Positions 23,357-36,513 of a stretch of 64,000 nucleotides of DNA are shown one piece after another. The notes under the pieces were generated by a model. The model ran no database searches. It had not been told where the DNA came from and was given only the letters and a program-made list of their open reading frames with translations. The translations under genes and the position numbers were made by a program. The first letter of the stretch is position 1. The number at the start of each line of letters is the position of its first letter. The stretch is from Lycium barbarum. Lineage: Eukaryota; Streptophyta; Magnoliopsida; Solanales; Solanaceae. The stretch covers positions 49,498,950-49,562,949 of the forward strand of contig NC_083348.1 in assembly GCF_019175385.1 (NCBI RefSeq), given 5' to 3'.

Positions 23357-26300
23357 CTAGGAAAATGTACCTGTCTCGGCGAAAAGCTGAGGATACTTGC
23401 TATGCATATCTGATTTTGTCTCCCAAGTAGCTTTCTCGACTGGGCGATTCTTCCACTGAACCTTCACGGAGGCTATTTCCTTTGATCTCAACTTACGAAC
23501 ATCTCTTTCAAGGATAGCAACAGGCTCTTCCTCATATGTCAAGTTTTCATCTAACAAAACCGAATCCCATCGGATTATGTACGAACCATCACCGTGATAC
23601 CTCTTCAACATCGAAATGTGAAATACCGGATGGACGCTTGATAAGCCCGGAGGTAAAGAAAAATCATAAGACACCTCCTCCACACGCTTGAGAATCTCAA
23701 ATGGACCAATGTAACTTGGACAAAGCTTACCCTTCTTCCCAAACCTCATCACAGCCTTCATGGGTGAGACTTTCAACAACACTTGCTATCCTTCCCTAAA
23801 CTCAAGATCTCTGACCTTACAGTCCGACCGCATACTCATTTTGCCTGCTCTGTGCTGCCAGAAGCTTAGCTTGAATCATTTGCACCTTCTCCAAGGACTC
23901 TCTCAGAAGGTCCGTACTCAAAGGTCTTACCTCAAACGCATCAAACTAACCAATAAAAGACTTACATAACCTCCAATATAGCACCTCAATGGGGCCATGT
24001 CGATGCTCGAGTGGTAGCTGTTATTATATGCGAACTCTTGCAAAGGTAAGAACTGATCCCAGTGACCACCAAAGTCTAGCACACAAACCCAAAGCATATC
24101 TCCAAGAACCTGAATAGTCTGCTCGGACCGCCCGTCGTTCTACGGGGGTAAAGTTTTACTAAGGTCCAACCTAGTACCCAATTCCTCATGCAAATGCTCC
24201 AAAAATCGAGATGCGAACGTTGTGCCCCTGTCGGAGACGATGGAGATAGGAACCCCATGTAGTCTAACCACCTCACGAATGTAGATCTTGGCTTATTTCT
24301 CCGCGTCATAAGCTATCCGCACCGGAATAAAGTGGGCAGACTTAGTTAGCCTGTCAACAATAAAGATAGAGTTCCCCAACGCTTTCAAAAGACCAACCAC
24401 GAAATCCATTGCTATTCTTTCCCACTTCCACTCAGGAATGGACATCCTCTAAAGTGTATCTCCAGGTTTTTGATGCTCATACATCACCTGTTGGCAATTC
24501 AAACATTGAGCAACAAACTCCGTTGTATCATGCTTTATGCTAATCCACCAGTAGTGTTGTCTTAAATTGCAATACATCTTGGTAGCGCCAGGATGAATAG
24601 AATACCTCGAACTGTGAGCCTCTCCCAGAATAGTCTTGATCAAATCACCTACACGGGGCACGCAAACTTCCCCCTTTAATCCGTAACACCCCCTCTGCGT
24701 CAATCACGGCCTCCTTGGCCTCACAACGTAAAACCTTGTCACGAATTTTACCCAATTTAGCATCCTTAAACTGATTAGCCTTAATCTGCTCCAGAAACGA
24801 TGATTGAGCCTCACCACAAGCCAATACCCTGCCCATGTTAGAAATATCCAGCCTCATAAAACTGTTAGCCAGAGTCTGAACCTCTCTAGCTAATGGACGC
24901 TCTGAGGATATCAAACAAGCCAGACTTTCCATACTTGCTGACTTTCTGCTCAACGCGTCGGCCACCATATTGGCCTTACTCGGATGATACAAAATGGTGA
25001 TGTCATAATCCTTCAGCGGCTCCATCCATCTCCGCTGCCTAGAATTCAGATCCTTCTGGGTGAACATATGCTGCAAGTTGCGGTGGTCAGTGTACACTTC
25101 ACAATTGACACCGTACAAGTAGTGCCTCCAGATTTTCAATGCAAACACCACTGCTGCCAATTCTAAGTCATGAGTGGGATAGTTCTTCTCATGTACCTTA
25201 AACTGCTTAGAAACGTAAGCAATCACCCTCTTTTCCTGCATCAAAACAACACCCAAAATAGAGCTTGAAGCATCACAATAAACAACAAAATCCTTGCCCT
25301 CCACGGGCAATGCTAGAATAGGAGCTGTCGTCAACAATGTCTTGAGCTTTTGAAAGCTCACCTTACACTCGTCGGACCACTTAAACGGTACCTCTTTTTG
25401 AGTCAAACGGGTCAAATAAAAAGCAATAGAGGCGAACCCTTTCACAAACCGACAATAATAGCTAGCCCAACCCACGAAACTACAAATTTGGGTGACTGAT
25501 GTGGGCCTAGCCCATTACCTGACAGCTTGAATTTTCTGCGGATCCACCATAATACCCTCCTTCGAAATTATATGCCCTAAGAAGGACACAAAAGACAACT
25601 AAAATTCACACTTGGAGAACTTAGCATACAACCTTTTCGCCCGCAATACCCCAAGAGCAATCCTCAAATGTTTCTCATGCTCCTCCTTACTTCTAGAATA
25701 CACCAAGATATCATCAATGAATACTATCATGAAAGAATCTAAATAGGGCTTAAAAACACTGTTCATCAAATCCAAGAACGTACCTGGGGCATTAGTAAGC
25801 CCAAAAGACATAACCAAGAACTCATTGTGTTCATACCTGGTCGTGAAGGCTGTCATAGGAACATCCTCTGCCCAAATTTTTAACTGGTGATATCCTGACA
25901 TTAAGTCAATTTTAGAGAACACAGAAGCTCCCTGTAACTGGTCAAACAAATCATTAATACGGGGGATTGGATACTTGTTTCGAATAGTGACCTTATTCAG
26001 CTGACGGTAATCAATGTACATACGCATAGACCTGCCCTTCTTTTTAACAAATAACACAGGAGCACCCCCAAGGAGAGGCACTCGGGCAAATAAACCCCTT
26101 ACTCAAAAGATCTTGTAGCTGTTCTTTCAATTCCCTTAATTCTACTGGCGCCGTCCTATAGGGTGGAATAGAGATAGGACGAGTCCTTGGGTCTAAATCA
26201 ATACGAAAGTCAATGTCAGATCGGGTGGCATACCTAGCAAGTCCGCGGGGAACACATCTATAAACTCGCGTACCACTAGAACACAAATCAATAGACGGAT

Positions 26301-26757
26301 TATCTGTGCTGGTATCATAGATATGTGCCAAATAAGCTAAATACCCCTTCTCTACTAGCTTCTTAGCCCGAACTAAGCATGTGATTTTCTTAAGGAGGGG
26401 ACTAAGGTTACCTTTCCACTCAAGTCTAGGTGTCCCGGGCATGGCTAAGGTAACTGTTTTAGAGTGACAATCAAGAATTGCATAATGCGGAGACAACCAA
26501 CTCATGCCCAAGATGACATCAAAATCTACCATGTCTAGGATCATTAAATCCGCCCAAGTACTATATCCCATAAATGTAATTGTGCAAGAAGGGTAGACCC
26601 TATCTACCACCACCGAATCCCCAACAGGAGTAGATACATGGATAGGGGCATCAAGAGTATCGCATATCATATCGAAACTCACAACAAAATATGAAGACAC
26701 GCATGAAAAAGTAAAACCCGAATCAAATAAGACAGAAGCCATCAGGTCATAAACTGA
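23357..26757 (-). pseudogene. Gypsy pol: protease, RT, RNase H, integrase, chromodomain
   Basis: An aspartic protease begins near 26740 with LFDSG, so the D-S-G core is kept. Reverse transcriptase follows at 26081-25599 with IDYRQLNK and FIDDILVYS (FIDD at 25710-25721). RNase H is at 25300-24960 with YCDASSS, DLELAA and YTDHRNL. The integrase zinc region is at 24650-24480, with H and CLNC. The integrase core keeps all three acidic residues: D at 24404-24406, D at 24230-24232, E at 24122-24124, with 35 residues between the last two. A chromodomain lies at about 23490-23370 (VKVQWKNRP..ATWE). The frame is broken by an indel near 26060, stops at 25596-25598 and about 25500, and several changes between 24300 and 23780. 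Confidence 0.88.
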
Positions 26758-26769
26758 GATAATACCTGT

Positions 26770-28243
26770 GATGACAGCATCAAAGGCCTCAACCTCGGGT
26801 CTACCTGGGAAAGCGTATAAGTGACTGTGTCCTCCTGTAGCCTATAAACCATTGCGATTACCCAATTCACTTTGAGCCCCGCCCCTACCGGGCTGCTGCC
26901 CACCTCTGCTTACCTGAAGACCGCCTCGATTAGGTTGAGTACCACCCCTACCCGCGGTGTAGCCGCCCTGCCCTACCGGTGCATAGTCTTTACCTCCTCG
27001 ATCTGGTGCAAATGGAACTCAGGGAGCCTGATACTAAGTCCCCTGACCACCCTGTCTAAGTCTGCGGCAAAACCTCCTAATATGCCCTGGCTCTCCACAC
27101 TCGTATCAAGCACGATCCAGCATAGGTCGCTAAATAGAAACTGATAAAGCAGTATAACCCCCAGGCTGACCTGAAGACTGATGATTGGTCCCTGATGGAC
27201 CCCTAACGGACACCTATATAGCGGACTGAACTAGATGACCTGAATACACATGTGAACTCTGACCCTACGAGAACGAGTTGCTGAAATTCGGGCTTTCTTC
27301 TCTACATGTTTTGCATGACTCTCCTGTCTAATCCCCTAAACAACACGGACATGCTCCACTACCTCCTGAAATGAAGCCCCAGTGGCTACAAGCTGAAGAG
27401 CTGATAGCTGAAGTCCATTGTTCAGTCCCTTCACGAATCGCCTGATCCTCTTCTCCTCAGTAGACAACAACTGAAGAATATATCGGGACAAGGAATGGAA
27501 ACGGGACTCATAAACAGCAACAGATGAGTTCCCTTGATCAATATTAGCAAACTCATCCCTCATCTTGTCCCTCAGAGTACGTGGAACATACTTATCTAGA
27601 AACACAGAATAGAACTGAACCCAAGTCAATGGAGGTGACCTAGCTGGCCTGAACTACACATATGCCCTCTACCATAACTCGGCATCTCTCATGAACTGGA
27701 AGATCACAAACTCAACGTGGTGCTTGTCCACCGCCCCCATCTTATGGCGCCTCTCATGACAATCTATGATGAACTTGAACGTATTTTCTGACTCAGTACC
27801 ATAGAATACCGGAGGTTTCATTTTAGTGAACCTTCAAAATAAGTCATGCTCCTCGTAGGTCATCACCTGCCTTGCAACTGGCCTTGAAAAATCCTCGAAA
27901 CCCAGAACTTCATCCAAATAAGGAGCCACAGCTGCGGCATGCTGAACTCCCGGAGCCTGAACTCTGTTCAGACCTGAGGCTGCTATCCCTGCGCCCCCAC
28001 CTACTGGAACGGCCAGTATAGCCCCGGTCTGTGCTGACCCATGTAACCAGTTCAGCACCGAGCCATCACATCTGATATGCCTTGAGCTGCAGACCCTGGC
28101 GGAACTGGCACTCCCGCTAGCTGGGCTGCTGCGGCTACATCTTCTGCGACCTCATTAGGAGCCACTAGAGGGATGGGGTCAACTGCCGGTGCTACTCGTC
28201 TACTTGCGCCTCTACCTCCACCTCTTCCTTTGGCTGCTGCCAC
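26770..28243 (-). pseudogene. Gypsy gag, broken
   Basis: The N-terminal piece is Gly/Arg-rich (GRGGGRGASRR). It is followed by an Ala/Val-rich linker in a second frame (28058-27834). The gag core is at 27629-27336 with FYSVFLDKYVPRTLRDKMRDEF, the typical Retrotrans_gag pattern. The zinc-knuckle region near 27100-26870 is degraded. No in-frame ATG is visible upstream of the first piece, so the start has been lost. Confidence 0.8.
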
Positions 28244-28457
28244 ACATGTTCTCGCCTTATGCGAGAGAATGAAGGACAGTCAAATACCAATTTGAATCAT
28301 CCAGATACCAATTGGAATCAAGTAGCATGAAAGAAAGAAAGAAAAGGAAATTTTCCTAGTGTCCGGTAGCCTCTCGAAGATAGGTACAGGTGTCTCTGTA
28401 CCGATCGGTAAGACTTTACTAGACATGTCCTTTTACGACGAGATCGATAAACCTAAA

Positions 28458-28469
28458 GCTCTGATACCA
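28458..28469 (-). other. Primer-binding site, initiator tRNA-Met
   Basis: On the - strand it reads TGGTATCAGAGC, four bases inside the 5' LTR. It confirms the - orientation of the element. Confidence 0.93.
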
Positions 28470-28473
28470 ACTC

Positions 28474-30838
28474 TGTCACGACCCAACCCGCAATGACTGG
28501 CACCCACACTAACTCCTAGTAGGCAAACCAATACACCTAACCATCTACTCATTCCATCTATTTTTATTTAACCAATTCATAACAGTTAAACAAAAGATAA
28601 ATTAATAATTATTCATGCCATAAAATAATAATGTAAATGCGGAAGTCCTAGCTATTACAACCCCAAAATTTGAAAGTCACCGTATAAGAACTCTAATCCA
28701 AAACATGTCTAAAGAATGTATACTGTCTAAAATAAATACCAATCAATGTTTGGAATAGAAATAGACATTAGATAAAGAAGATCTCCGGACGGCCTGGCAT
28801 GGATAGAAGCTCACCCTAAATCAGTCAGCGAACAGCCTCAACCCTAAATAAGAGTTCGGGAAGAAGTCTCTGGATCACAATCTGCACTCAAAAGAATGCA
28901 GCAAGGTACTATTAGTACAAACACTATGTAATGGTAGACTTCATAGGCCGATTAAGATTAGTATCATGCATGAATCATAAAATCAATATAATAGACAGAC
29001 CAGTCAACAACACAACATCAAATAGCCCAACAACAAGTCAACTAAGGATAAACACAATCAAGTCATCTAATGATTTCAAATCAAGTCAACAGAAACAAAC
29101 ACAAAAATAAGTCTACCAACAACGACCGAATACACGTTGTACACACATGCTAACTGATGTCATTGCCCAGTAGTCATGACCTGCAGGGGACCCATGGTGT
29201 CCATGTACCACTAGTTCCAGATCCACTCCTTGGACCCGAGCTCACAACCAGGCCATATACTCACCCCCAGTCAAATATGCATATTTATAACTAGGCCTCA
29301 TCCTCACCCCCGGTCAAATGAGCCTTTTTATATAGATTCATATTTATTGTCACATCGCTTTCATTAGTCAATTTTATCATTTTGTACCTCAATCTCACCA
29401 AGAAGATCATATTAGCTTCTGTCCACAACATTATCAACCTGTAGGTTCCAAAATATCGAATAGTGGCATGAAGCCCACAAAATCACTCAATCAATAGCAT
29501 ATAGGAATTTCAACCACACACATTATGCTCGAAGACTAGACATGCTTTCTCCTATTAATTCACAACACATACAATCAACTAATCAAAGTCTAACTCAAGT
29601 AGACCGTAACCTACCTCAACTGTAGAGCTGGAACAATGCAGATTACTCCGCTATAGCCTTTTCCATCCGTAAAGCCTCGGAACGCTCAAAGTCTAGCAAT
29701 TAAGATGCTAAATAAGTTACAAACACTCTTGTCAACATTATCAATTCAATAAACACCTTTCCACCTTACTCCTTTCTAATGGGTGAATGATTACTAGGTG
29801 CAAATCATCCTAACATTGACCTTAACAACCACAATTATCATTTTATGAGGTTATTTAATGAAATTATCTCATACAAACAATTTCTATTCTCAAGCTACCA
29901 TTTTTATGAAACCCTAAGTCTCAAATCACTTAGTTCATGTCTCTAATGGTTCAATTCTTGACTAGAAAGTGATAACCCAAGATATTAGATGAATAACATT
30001 CAATAATATTTATAACCCACCAATAATTGAAAGTCTATTAAGTTCTAGGGTTAATATTCCCAATTTACCATTGTAGACCCATGAAAGGGATGATAATCAT
30101 AGAGATGAAAGCGTAATAATAGAAGGAATGGTTGAGACTTACCTCTCAAGGATATTCTTACCCTAGCTTGGAAATTCGCCCTAGGTGCTTGTGATCAAGT
30201 AACTGTTTTGGAGTTTTATGAATAAAAAATTCAGAACTAAGTGTTTAAAAATTGAGATTCTGTCCCCGTCGACCGCTGCAACGGTCCGGCCGTCGCAGCA
30301 GCGGTCCCGCTATAGCGGGAAAGTGCCCGCCGTAGCGGACCATAACGAACCTGTCCCTCTGCAGTGGCGAACCTGGTCCCGCTACAGCAGTTCTACTATA
30401 GCGGTCTAGTGCCCACTATAGCGGACACCCCGATCCCAAATGACCACGATGCGAGAGGTTGGTCGCTACGGAGGTCCTGCCACAGCGACAATCTTTCCAC
30501 TGCAGTGGTACTACTAAACCAGTATGCTCGCTAAGTTCACAGTATTTCAACTCTACCATGTAGCACTTCATCCGAGACCTCACAAACACAAACAAAACAT
30601 GCACAGACATAAAAACACCATACGAACTCACCCGTGGCCTCGAAATTCACAACGGAGTTCTAATTTCCTACGCCACCGCCAAATGGGCTAAACACAACAT
30701 ACAATAATCACACACAAACCAAGTTTTCAGTTCTTAAACTTATACAATCGAGTCTTTATTAGCTCGTTCTACCCTTGGGAAGGTCTTATTTGGTAAGGTG
30801 ATACTATATTTTCCATAATGACCGGGAGGGTCGTTACA
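28474..30838 (-). repeat. 5' LTR of the nested gypsy element
   Basis: It matches 21016-23304. The TAGCGG-type array lies at 30268-30510, and it ends with GTCGTTACA followed by the TSD CTAGG. Confidence 0.9.
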
Positions 30839-30843
30839 CTAGG

Positions 30844-31488
30844 AGCTAACTCCCGTAGTCCCTTAATCTTTGCAATACACCAATTGCAAACACCTCCACT
30901 TGACTAACTCTAGCCAAGATAACTAAGGTTTACTATCTCTAGCCAAACCCGACTAATACACCTTAGACTAAACTAGTCAAGAGTATCACTTAATAGATCT
31001 ATTGAAAGGTTAACTGCCTAACAACTACTAAGAATTTGAAATACCTACAACAACTTCTTATAAGAGAAGAGTAGGTTTACAAGTTAAAGCGCATGAAACA
31101 AAGCTTAAAACAAACTAAGAGAATAAAGCATCGCCAGTGTCGGAAACAGGTCCTTTAATTTGTGATTAGCTTTGTTGAACACTTGGAGAGTCTTGTGACG
31201 GCTGCACCTTTGGGTGATTTTTAGGTTTTCCAAGTGTTACACAATATGTTGCAGCATGTTGTATATATAGTGGGAAGCATGTGGGATGGATATAGACCAC
31301 TCATTTAATATTTGACCTAAAGCATGGGCTAGCTCAAATGTTGTACTTGTGTGCAGTGAGTAGCTCGGCTTTACAGCTGTCTCTGCTTACTGTGCAAGAT
31401 GCACAGAGAGAAGATCACAGATCAGGTCTCTATATAGTTTTGAATCAGTTTGATAATCATCAAAACATGAATGTAGTTGAGCTTATCA
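30844..31488 (-). repeat. 5' LTR of the copia-type element, outer segment
   Basis: It continues the LTR interrupted at 21015 and ends GAGCTTATCA at 31488. It keeps about 115 bp that the 3' LTR lacks. Confidence 0.85.
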
Positions 31489-32215
31489 CTATGACTTGAA
31501 GTTATGGAATACTTTTTTTGGTTGTACTGGTGTTTGTGGTTTATTTTGAGAAATCGTGGGGAATTCGGCAGACTTGCGTTTAGGTGCTTCACCATAGGCT
31601 ATGATTCAGCTATTTGATCTCTATGTACTTGAGTTGTTATTCTTGGACTGTTTGTGTTTATACTTGATCTAAAACATGTCTATTCTTCAGTCTCTTCTAT
31701 TATATATGTTAGCTAACTGTTGTCGGCCTATGATGCCTACTCAGTACATGTTATTTGTATGATGCCACTTTGCTACACTCCTTTTCGAGGTGTAGAGTGT
31801 GTGACAGGTTCTATTTCTGATCCTCGAGAGTGTTTTCCCGAGATGGTGTTGTTGAAGATTTAGGGTGAGCTACTGCCAGATCTGCAGCCTGGGTTTCCAT
31901 TCTTCGAATACTTGTCCTCTACTTCTAGAGAGTATTCCCTTTGATGTTTTGAGCCTTGTAGGGCAACATTAAGATAGTTCTTGTTATATGTTAAGACCTA
32001 TGTGTTTATTAGTAGCTCTTGTATGGACTTATACCAAATGCCTTGGGTATAATATGTATTCCGCACCTATTCTCTTAAAATTGATAATGAAATTTATTAT
32101 TAATTACATTGTTCTTCTGCATTTATAGTTTGTATGTTGGGTAAAGGAAAGGTTTCGCCTACTAAGGTAGGAAGTGGTAGGTTCCCGCATGACTAAGCAA
32201 TTTTAGGTCGTGACA
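31489..32215 (+). mobile_element. Right part of the LTR interrupted by the copia element
   Basis: It ends TTTTAGGTCGTGACA. It directly abuts reading frame of a LINE reverse transcriptase at 32216, so this LTR inserted into the LINE. The left part is 4259-5432. The CAGTACATG.. segment near 31735 recalls the first hairpin of the other LTRs. No coding frame is seen. Confidence 0.6.
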
Positions 32216-33324
32216 CTCCTGCTCTTTTCATCATATATGCAGAAGTTTTGTCTAGAGCATTATATGCTTTATTTGAACATTCAGAGTTTATAGGTTATAG
32301 GATGCCTAACTGGAGTTCAACACTGAATCTTCTTGTTTATGCAGATGATACCAAAATTTTCTCATCTGCATATAAAACTTCATTTCAGCTTATCATGGAT
32401 AATCTTCAAGAATATGAAAAGGCATATGGACAAATGAACAATAAAAGAAAAAGCTCCTTCTATATGTACAAGAAAGCATCAAATGAGCTAATTCAACAGG
32501 TGGGAGCAGGAGCAGGTTTTGTCAGGGGACAATTTCCTTTTACATATCTTAGCTGATTTGCTAAAGAAGGTCAAGGATAAGCTACAAAACTGGAAAGAGA
32601 AGATGTTGTCCTATGGTGGAAAAGTAGTGTTAATCAAAAGTGTCTTAGAAAGCATCCTTATTTGTTTCCTATATGCCGTCAGACTCTAAAATGTGTTATT
32701 GAAGAGTTGCACAAGATTTTTAGTTGCATAAGATTTTGGCAAAGTTCTTTTGGAATAACAAAGAAGAAGGAAGAAGCAGGCATTAGTCATCATGGTTAAA
32801 CATGTGTTTACCAAAGCATGAAGGAGGACTGGGATTCAGGTCTATTTTTGACATTTCCAAAGCTTTGTGTGCTAAACTTTGGTGGAAATTTAGGACCTCT
32901 AGTTCTTCATGGGCTAACTTTATGTGGAATAAGTATTGCAAGAAATAAATTCCATAACTGGTGCAATGAAGAGGGGGTTCTCAAGTTTGGAAGATGATAT
33001 TAGAGGCAAGAGACAATATTGAGCAATAAATATGGTGGGAACCAAAGAATGGTAGTTCAAATGTGTGGTTTGACAATTAGACTAAACTAGGTGCTCTCAG
33101 TTTTGTTGTGCCTCAAAACTGGCCCGTCAATGAAAATGTTGAAGATATTTCAGAATTGATGACAGAAGGAGGTTGGAATATTGAAAAACTCATGCAACTG
33201 TTTCCACAAAGGGTTAGTGTATTATATAACTCATGAAATTGATATTAAGTATGTCTCTAATGATTGGGACACACAATGGTGGATGGTTACCAGTTCAGAA
33301 AAATTTACAGTTGGGAGTGCATGA
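32216..33324 (+). pseudogene. LINE reverse transcriptase, C-terminal part, broken
   Basis: The segment 32216-32556 is open and has YADD in LLVYADDTKIF, the catalytic motif of LINE RTs. Later pieces in shifting frames carry thumb and connection sequences such as KHEGGLGFRSIFDISKALCAKLWWKFR. The stretch SSEKFTVGSA just before the solo LTR is the usual start of the zinc-binding region. The conserved Trp after it is a stop (TGA at 33322-33324). Confidence 0.8.
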
Positions 33325-34144
33325 GAACTTGTCATGACCTAACAGTAGGGCCATGACGGGCACCCGAAACTAACCTACCAAGCACCTCTCATCATACTTC
33401 CACAGCCATATCTAGGTGAGCCACATGGCTAACTCATAATTTCTATGCATCGATAATACAAATTCCATTGGACAAAGGCACTTTTATATCAACATCATTA
33501 ACTATGCCCATATATATATACACACAAGCCGACAAGGCTATTAAAATGATATACAACATATAAGCCGACAAGGCTGCGAGATGTCTAGCTATACACAACT
33601 TTCTACGAGCCTCTACAAAGAGTATTTGACATCACAAAGACAAGATAGGACCCTGCCATGCCCGTATAAATACACAAAAGAACAGTACCAACGGTTGCAG
33701 CTCCGAATCAAATGGAGCTTCTCTAGGCAATCTCTGATGAAGCAGCATAAGGAGCGAGTCTGTCTCCCTGTTTACCTGCGGGCATGAACGCAGCGCCCAC
33801 AAACAAAAGGATGTTAGTATGAACAATGTACTGAATATGTAAGGCATAAGTAGTAACATGATAAAAACATGAAGGATAACATAAGATAGGAGAGCCATTT
33901 ATACCTCTTGAGGCATTCATCATACTTACTTACCCTTTCTCTAAAGAGGACCATCTATACATATACATACATCTATATATATATACATATATATATAGTA
34001 ATACCATACCCGACCATATAGGTTCGGTGTCATCCATACCCGACCATATCAAGGCTCGGTGTTATCCGTACCTAACTGATCAGTGGAATGCGCGCAATAG
34101 ATATCATACCTGGCCATATAGGCTCGGTGTCACAACATAGCTTC

Positions 34145-34146
<2 letters not shown>

Positions 34147-34201
<55 letters not shown>
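34147..34201. repeat. (TA)n microsatellite
   Basis: It is an uninterrupted run of about 27 TA units within the solo LTR. Ile-Tyr frames over it are not genes. Confidence 0.95.
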
Positions 34202-34204
<3 letters not shown>

Positions 34205-35189
34205 GCACAAGTAAAAGTAACATCATCATCCTCATCACGATATCTTTCCCCAAAAGACCAACTATTGTAGGACGAGATCAATGGTATCATAAGAGTATCA
34301 AGAACTATGAGCTTTAGCACTACTAGGAATGGGGTCATCACGGAAGACATTATGAATTTCATGTATAGGTGCACAACAATGGAATCATGCCTTAAGAAAG
34401 AAGGGTTAGCCTTACATACCTTTATATCTTCTTAACCACTTAACGTTCTCCTCCGAAACCCGAAGAATCTACATTCAAGAGGGTTCATACCAAGGTTAGG
34501 TCTCAAAGACACTTTTAAGTTCAAACTAGTATAATTTGTGAGCTAGCGAAAATTGGGCAGTATTTCCCCTATTTAATTTACTTCTACCAAATTCCAAAAC
34601 AAATCTCAATCAACCATAATATTATCAACAATACCATAATTGAGAGACTTCATTCAAGTTATGCTCCATTCTATCCCCAAAACTCCTTTTCATAATCAAC
34701 TCATAACAATAACTACAACACAACACCATATGCGCTAGTATACAACACTTCCTCATCATCATTATTAACATCCATAACAATATTATACTCGCAACATACC
34801 AAAAATTATAACTCAAGTTAATTTATAGCTCAAACTCATACTTGAACTCTCCTTTCATTTTTCCTTTTTCAACCAAATTGTATAACAATCAACCAACCTT
34901 AACTATATGCAATGAATGTAAAAACTTACCTTAATCACATGAGAACAAGCCTTGATCAAGTTATTCCACTAGAGTGAAACCTTCAACATCAACACGAAAG
35001 GAAATCTTGAGCTTCACAAACCCTAGTAAGGTTTTTAACACTTGAATCTCCTGATTGTTGCCTCTTGATCTTTGATTTCACATAGGTTTGGTTAAATATA
35101 GTTGGAAGAAGGTTCTAGAGCTCTCAAGAACTTGGGAAATATTGAGAATGAAATAAAATGAGTAAAGGTCGGATATACAATCAACTTTA

Positions 35190-35345
35190 CTGACCGTAAA
35201 ATTTATACGGTCCGTATAATTGGGCCGTAAAATCCCACCAGTGGTTCCCCCTTTTCTGGAGTCAATTTAAGGTGGAGGTCAACCAGATATACGGTCCGTA
35301 AAAATTATATGGCATTTTTATGGCCCGTATATCCAACCGTAAAAT
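35190..35345. repeat. Array of TTTACGG/CCGTAAA-like motifs
   Basis: Several copies of CCGTAAAA, TATACGGTCCGTA and GGCCGTAAAA occur in both orientations, near the upstream end of the solo LTR. A related array is at 58905-59170. Confidence 0.75.
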
Positions 35346-35542
35346 CCCATTTTTCCCCAAACATGTTCTGCATCGATTTGTTCAACCTTTAATCCTTCCA
35401 ATACCTGCTAAACATGAACTTAACCCTCTATAACGATAAGATAAACTTGTCTAATCTCATTTAACTTTGATAACCCCCGTATCCAAGACTAGAACCATTG
35501 ACACACGATGAATCTCGAAGCACAAAACCACGAGGTGTAACA

Positions 35543-36513
35543 GAACTTTTAAGGCAAAGAGCTAAAGTGACAGTTCCATTTGAAAACAGATGGATAAAAG
35601 GTTTGCCTTTCAAAATCTCCTTTTTCTTATGGAGATTATGGAAATTTAAAGTTCCAGTTGATGAAGTAGTGGCAAGTATTACTATTGATGTAGTTTCAAA
35701 GTGTTGTTGTTGTAGTATTCCTCATCAGGAGACAATGCATCATTTATTTCTTGAGTTTGCTGATAAGGTATGGAGAGTTTTCAATTCTGCAGTAAGTTTG
35801 AACTTGAACTGTGTACATGTTAAACATGCTATCAGATCTTGGTGGGAAGCAGAATGTCATTACAAGTTGAAATCTGTTTTCAAAGAAATTCCTGCAATTA
35901 TAGTATGGAAAATCTGGAAATGGAGGAATAATCAGTTACATGAAGGAACCATGTCCTTTAACAGGTGATTTATGAAATCAATCTTAACATATACTTGTTG
36001 TGTAAGGTGCAGCTTCCTGGCATTAACTTGCCAAAGAAGTGGCATCACATTTTACAGTATTTTGAAGGATATAAGCCAAGAATTGTTTACAAATCGATTA
36101 GACGGAAGAGGCCTGCATCAGGATTATTCAAATGCAACACAGATAGGGCTGATAAAGGTAATCTAGGCCAAGTTCTACTGCCTTGTGCATTAGAGATAAA
36201 GAAGAGAATTTGGTGCATGCTGCAACTAGAAGACTACAGGATGGTACAAACTTAGGTGCTGAAGCTAAAGCTATCATAATGGGGCTTCAATATTGCATAA
36301 ACAATCACTTTACTCTTGTGATCATGGAGACTAATTCTATGGCTATAAAAATGATGCTCACTGCAGGATGGAATGTTCCACGGAGTGTCTCAATGGTGGT
36401 GGATAATATAAATAGATTGAGAAGGGACCAAACAGTGATAGTTGAGCACATATACAGAGAAGGGAAAGGACTTGCTAATTTTTTAACTAACCTAGTTTTA
36501 TTTTGCAGGTACA
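35543..36513 (+). pseudogene. LINE zinc-binding and RNase H region, broken
   Basis: The zf-RVT segment includes PFKISFFLWRLWKFKVPVDE, a CCCC cluster and a QETMHHLFLEF Cys/His pattern. An RNase H-like domain follows from about 36100. It has KCNTDRADKG (first acidic residue), LGAEAKAIIMGLQ (Glu) and METNSMAIK, where Asn replaces the expected Asp. The pieces at 35498-35968, 35965-36255 and 36183-36554 are in different frames. The frame before the solo LTR is the same coding unit. Confidence 0.8.

Larger units (their letters stand above)
21016..30838 (-). mobile_element. Ty3/gypsy chromovirus inserted in the copia LTR
   Basis: TSD CTAGG lies at 21011-21015 and 30839-30843. The uninterrupted site is visible in the sister LTR near 5680 (AACCTAGGAACT). 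The LTRs are 2289 and 2365 bp, with TGTCACGACC...GTTACA ends on the + strand. The interior carries gag and protease-RT-RNase H-integrase, and a chromodomain lies at the C-terminus. That order and the chromodomain place it in the Tekay/Del-like chromoviruses. LTR divergence looks close to 8% over the first 150 bp, much more than in the LARD-like element, so it is older. Stops and frameshifts make it non-autonomous today. Confidence 0.92.
5433..31488 (-). mobile_element. Copia-type non-autonomous LTR element with two nested insertions
   Basis: The element reads on the - strand. Its 3' LTR is at 5433-6209 and its 5' LTR is split between 20765-21015 and 30844-31488. A mutated primer-binding site (20751-20762) and a polypurine tract (about 6210-6226) flank the interior. 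The flanks ATATG (5428-5432) and CTATG (31489-31493) look like a TSD with one mutation. Without the two insertions (8135-18184 and 21016-30838) it would be about 6.2 kb. The interior holds a copia-like gag and a second ORF; no integrase, reverse transcriptase or RNase H is recognisable. It is older than both insertions. Confidence 0.8.
33330..35542 (-). mobile_element. Solo gypsy LTR in the LINE
   Basis: TSD GAACT lies at 33325-33329 and 35543-35547. The LTR is 2213 bp, with TGTCATGACC...GGTGTAACA ends on the + strand. The LINE frame resumes directly after the second TSD. A (TA)n run lies at 34147-34201. The conserved two-hairpin block is near 33768-33835, and a CCGTAAA/TTTACGG array near the U3 end is at 35190-35345. 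Confidence 0.9.
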
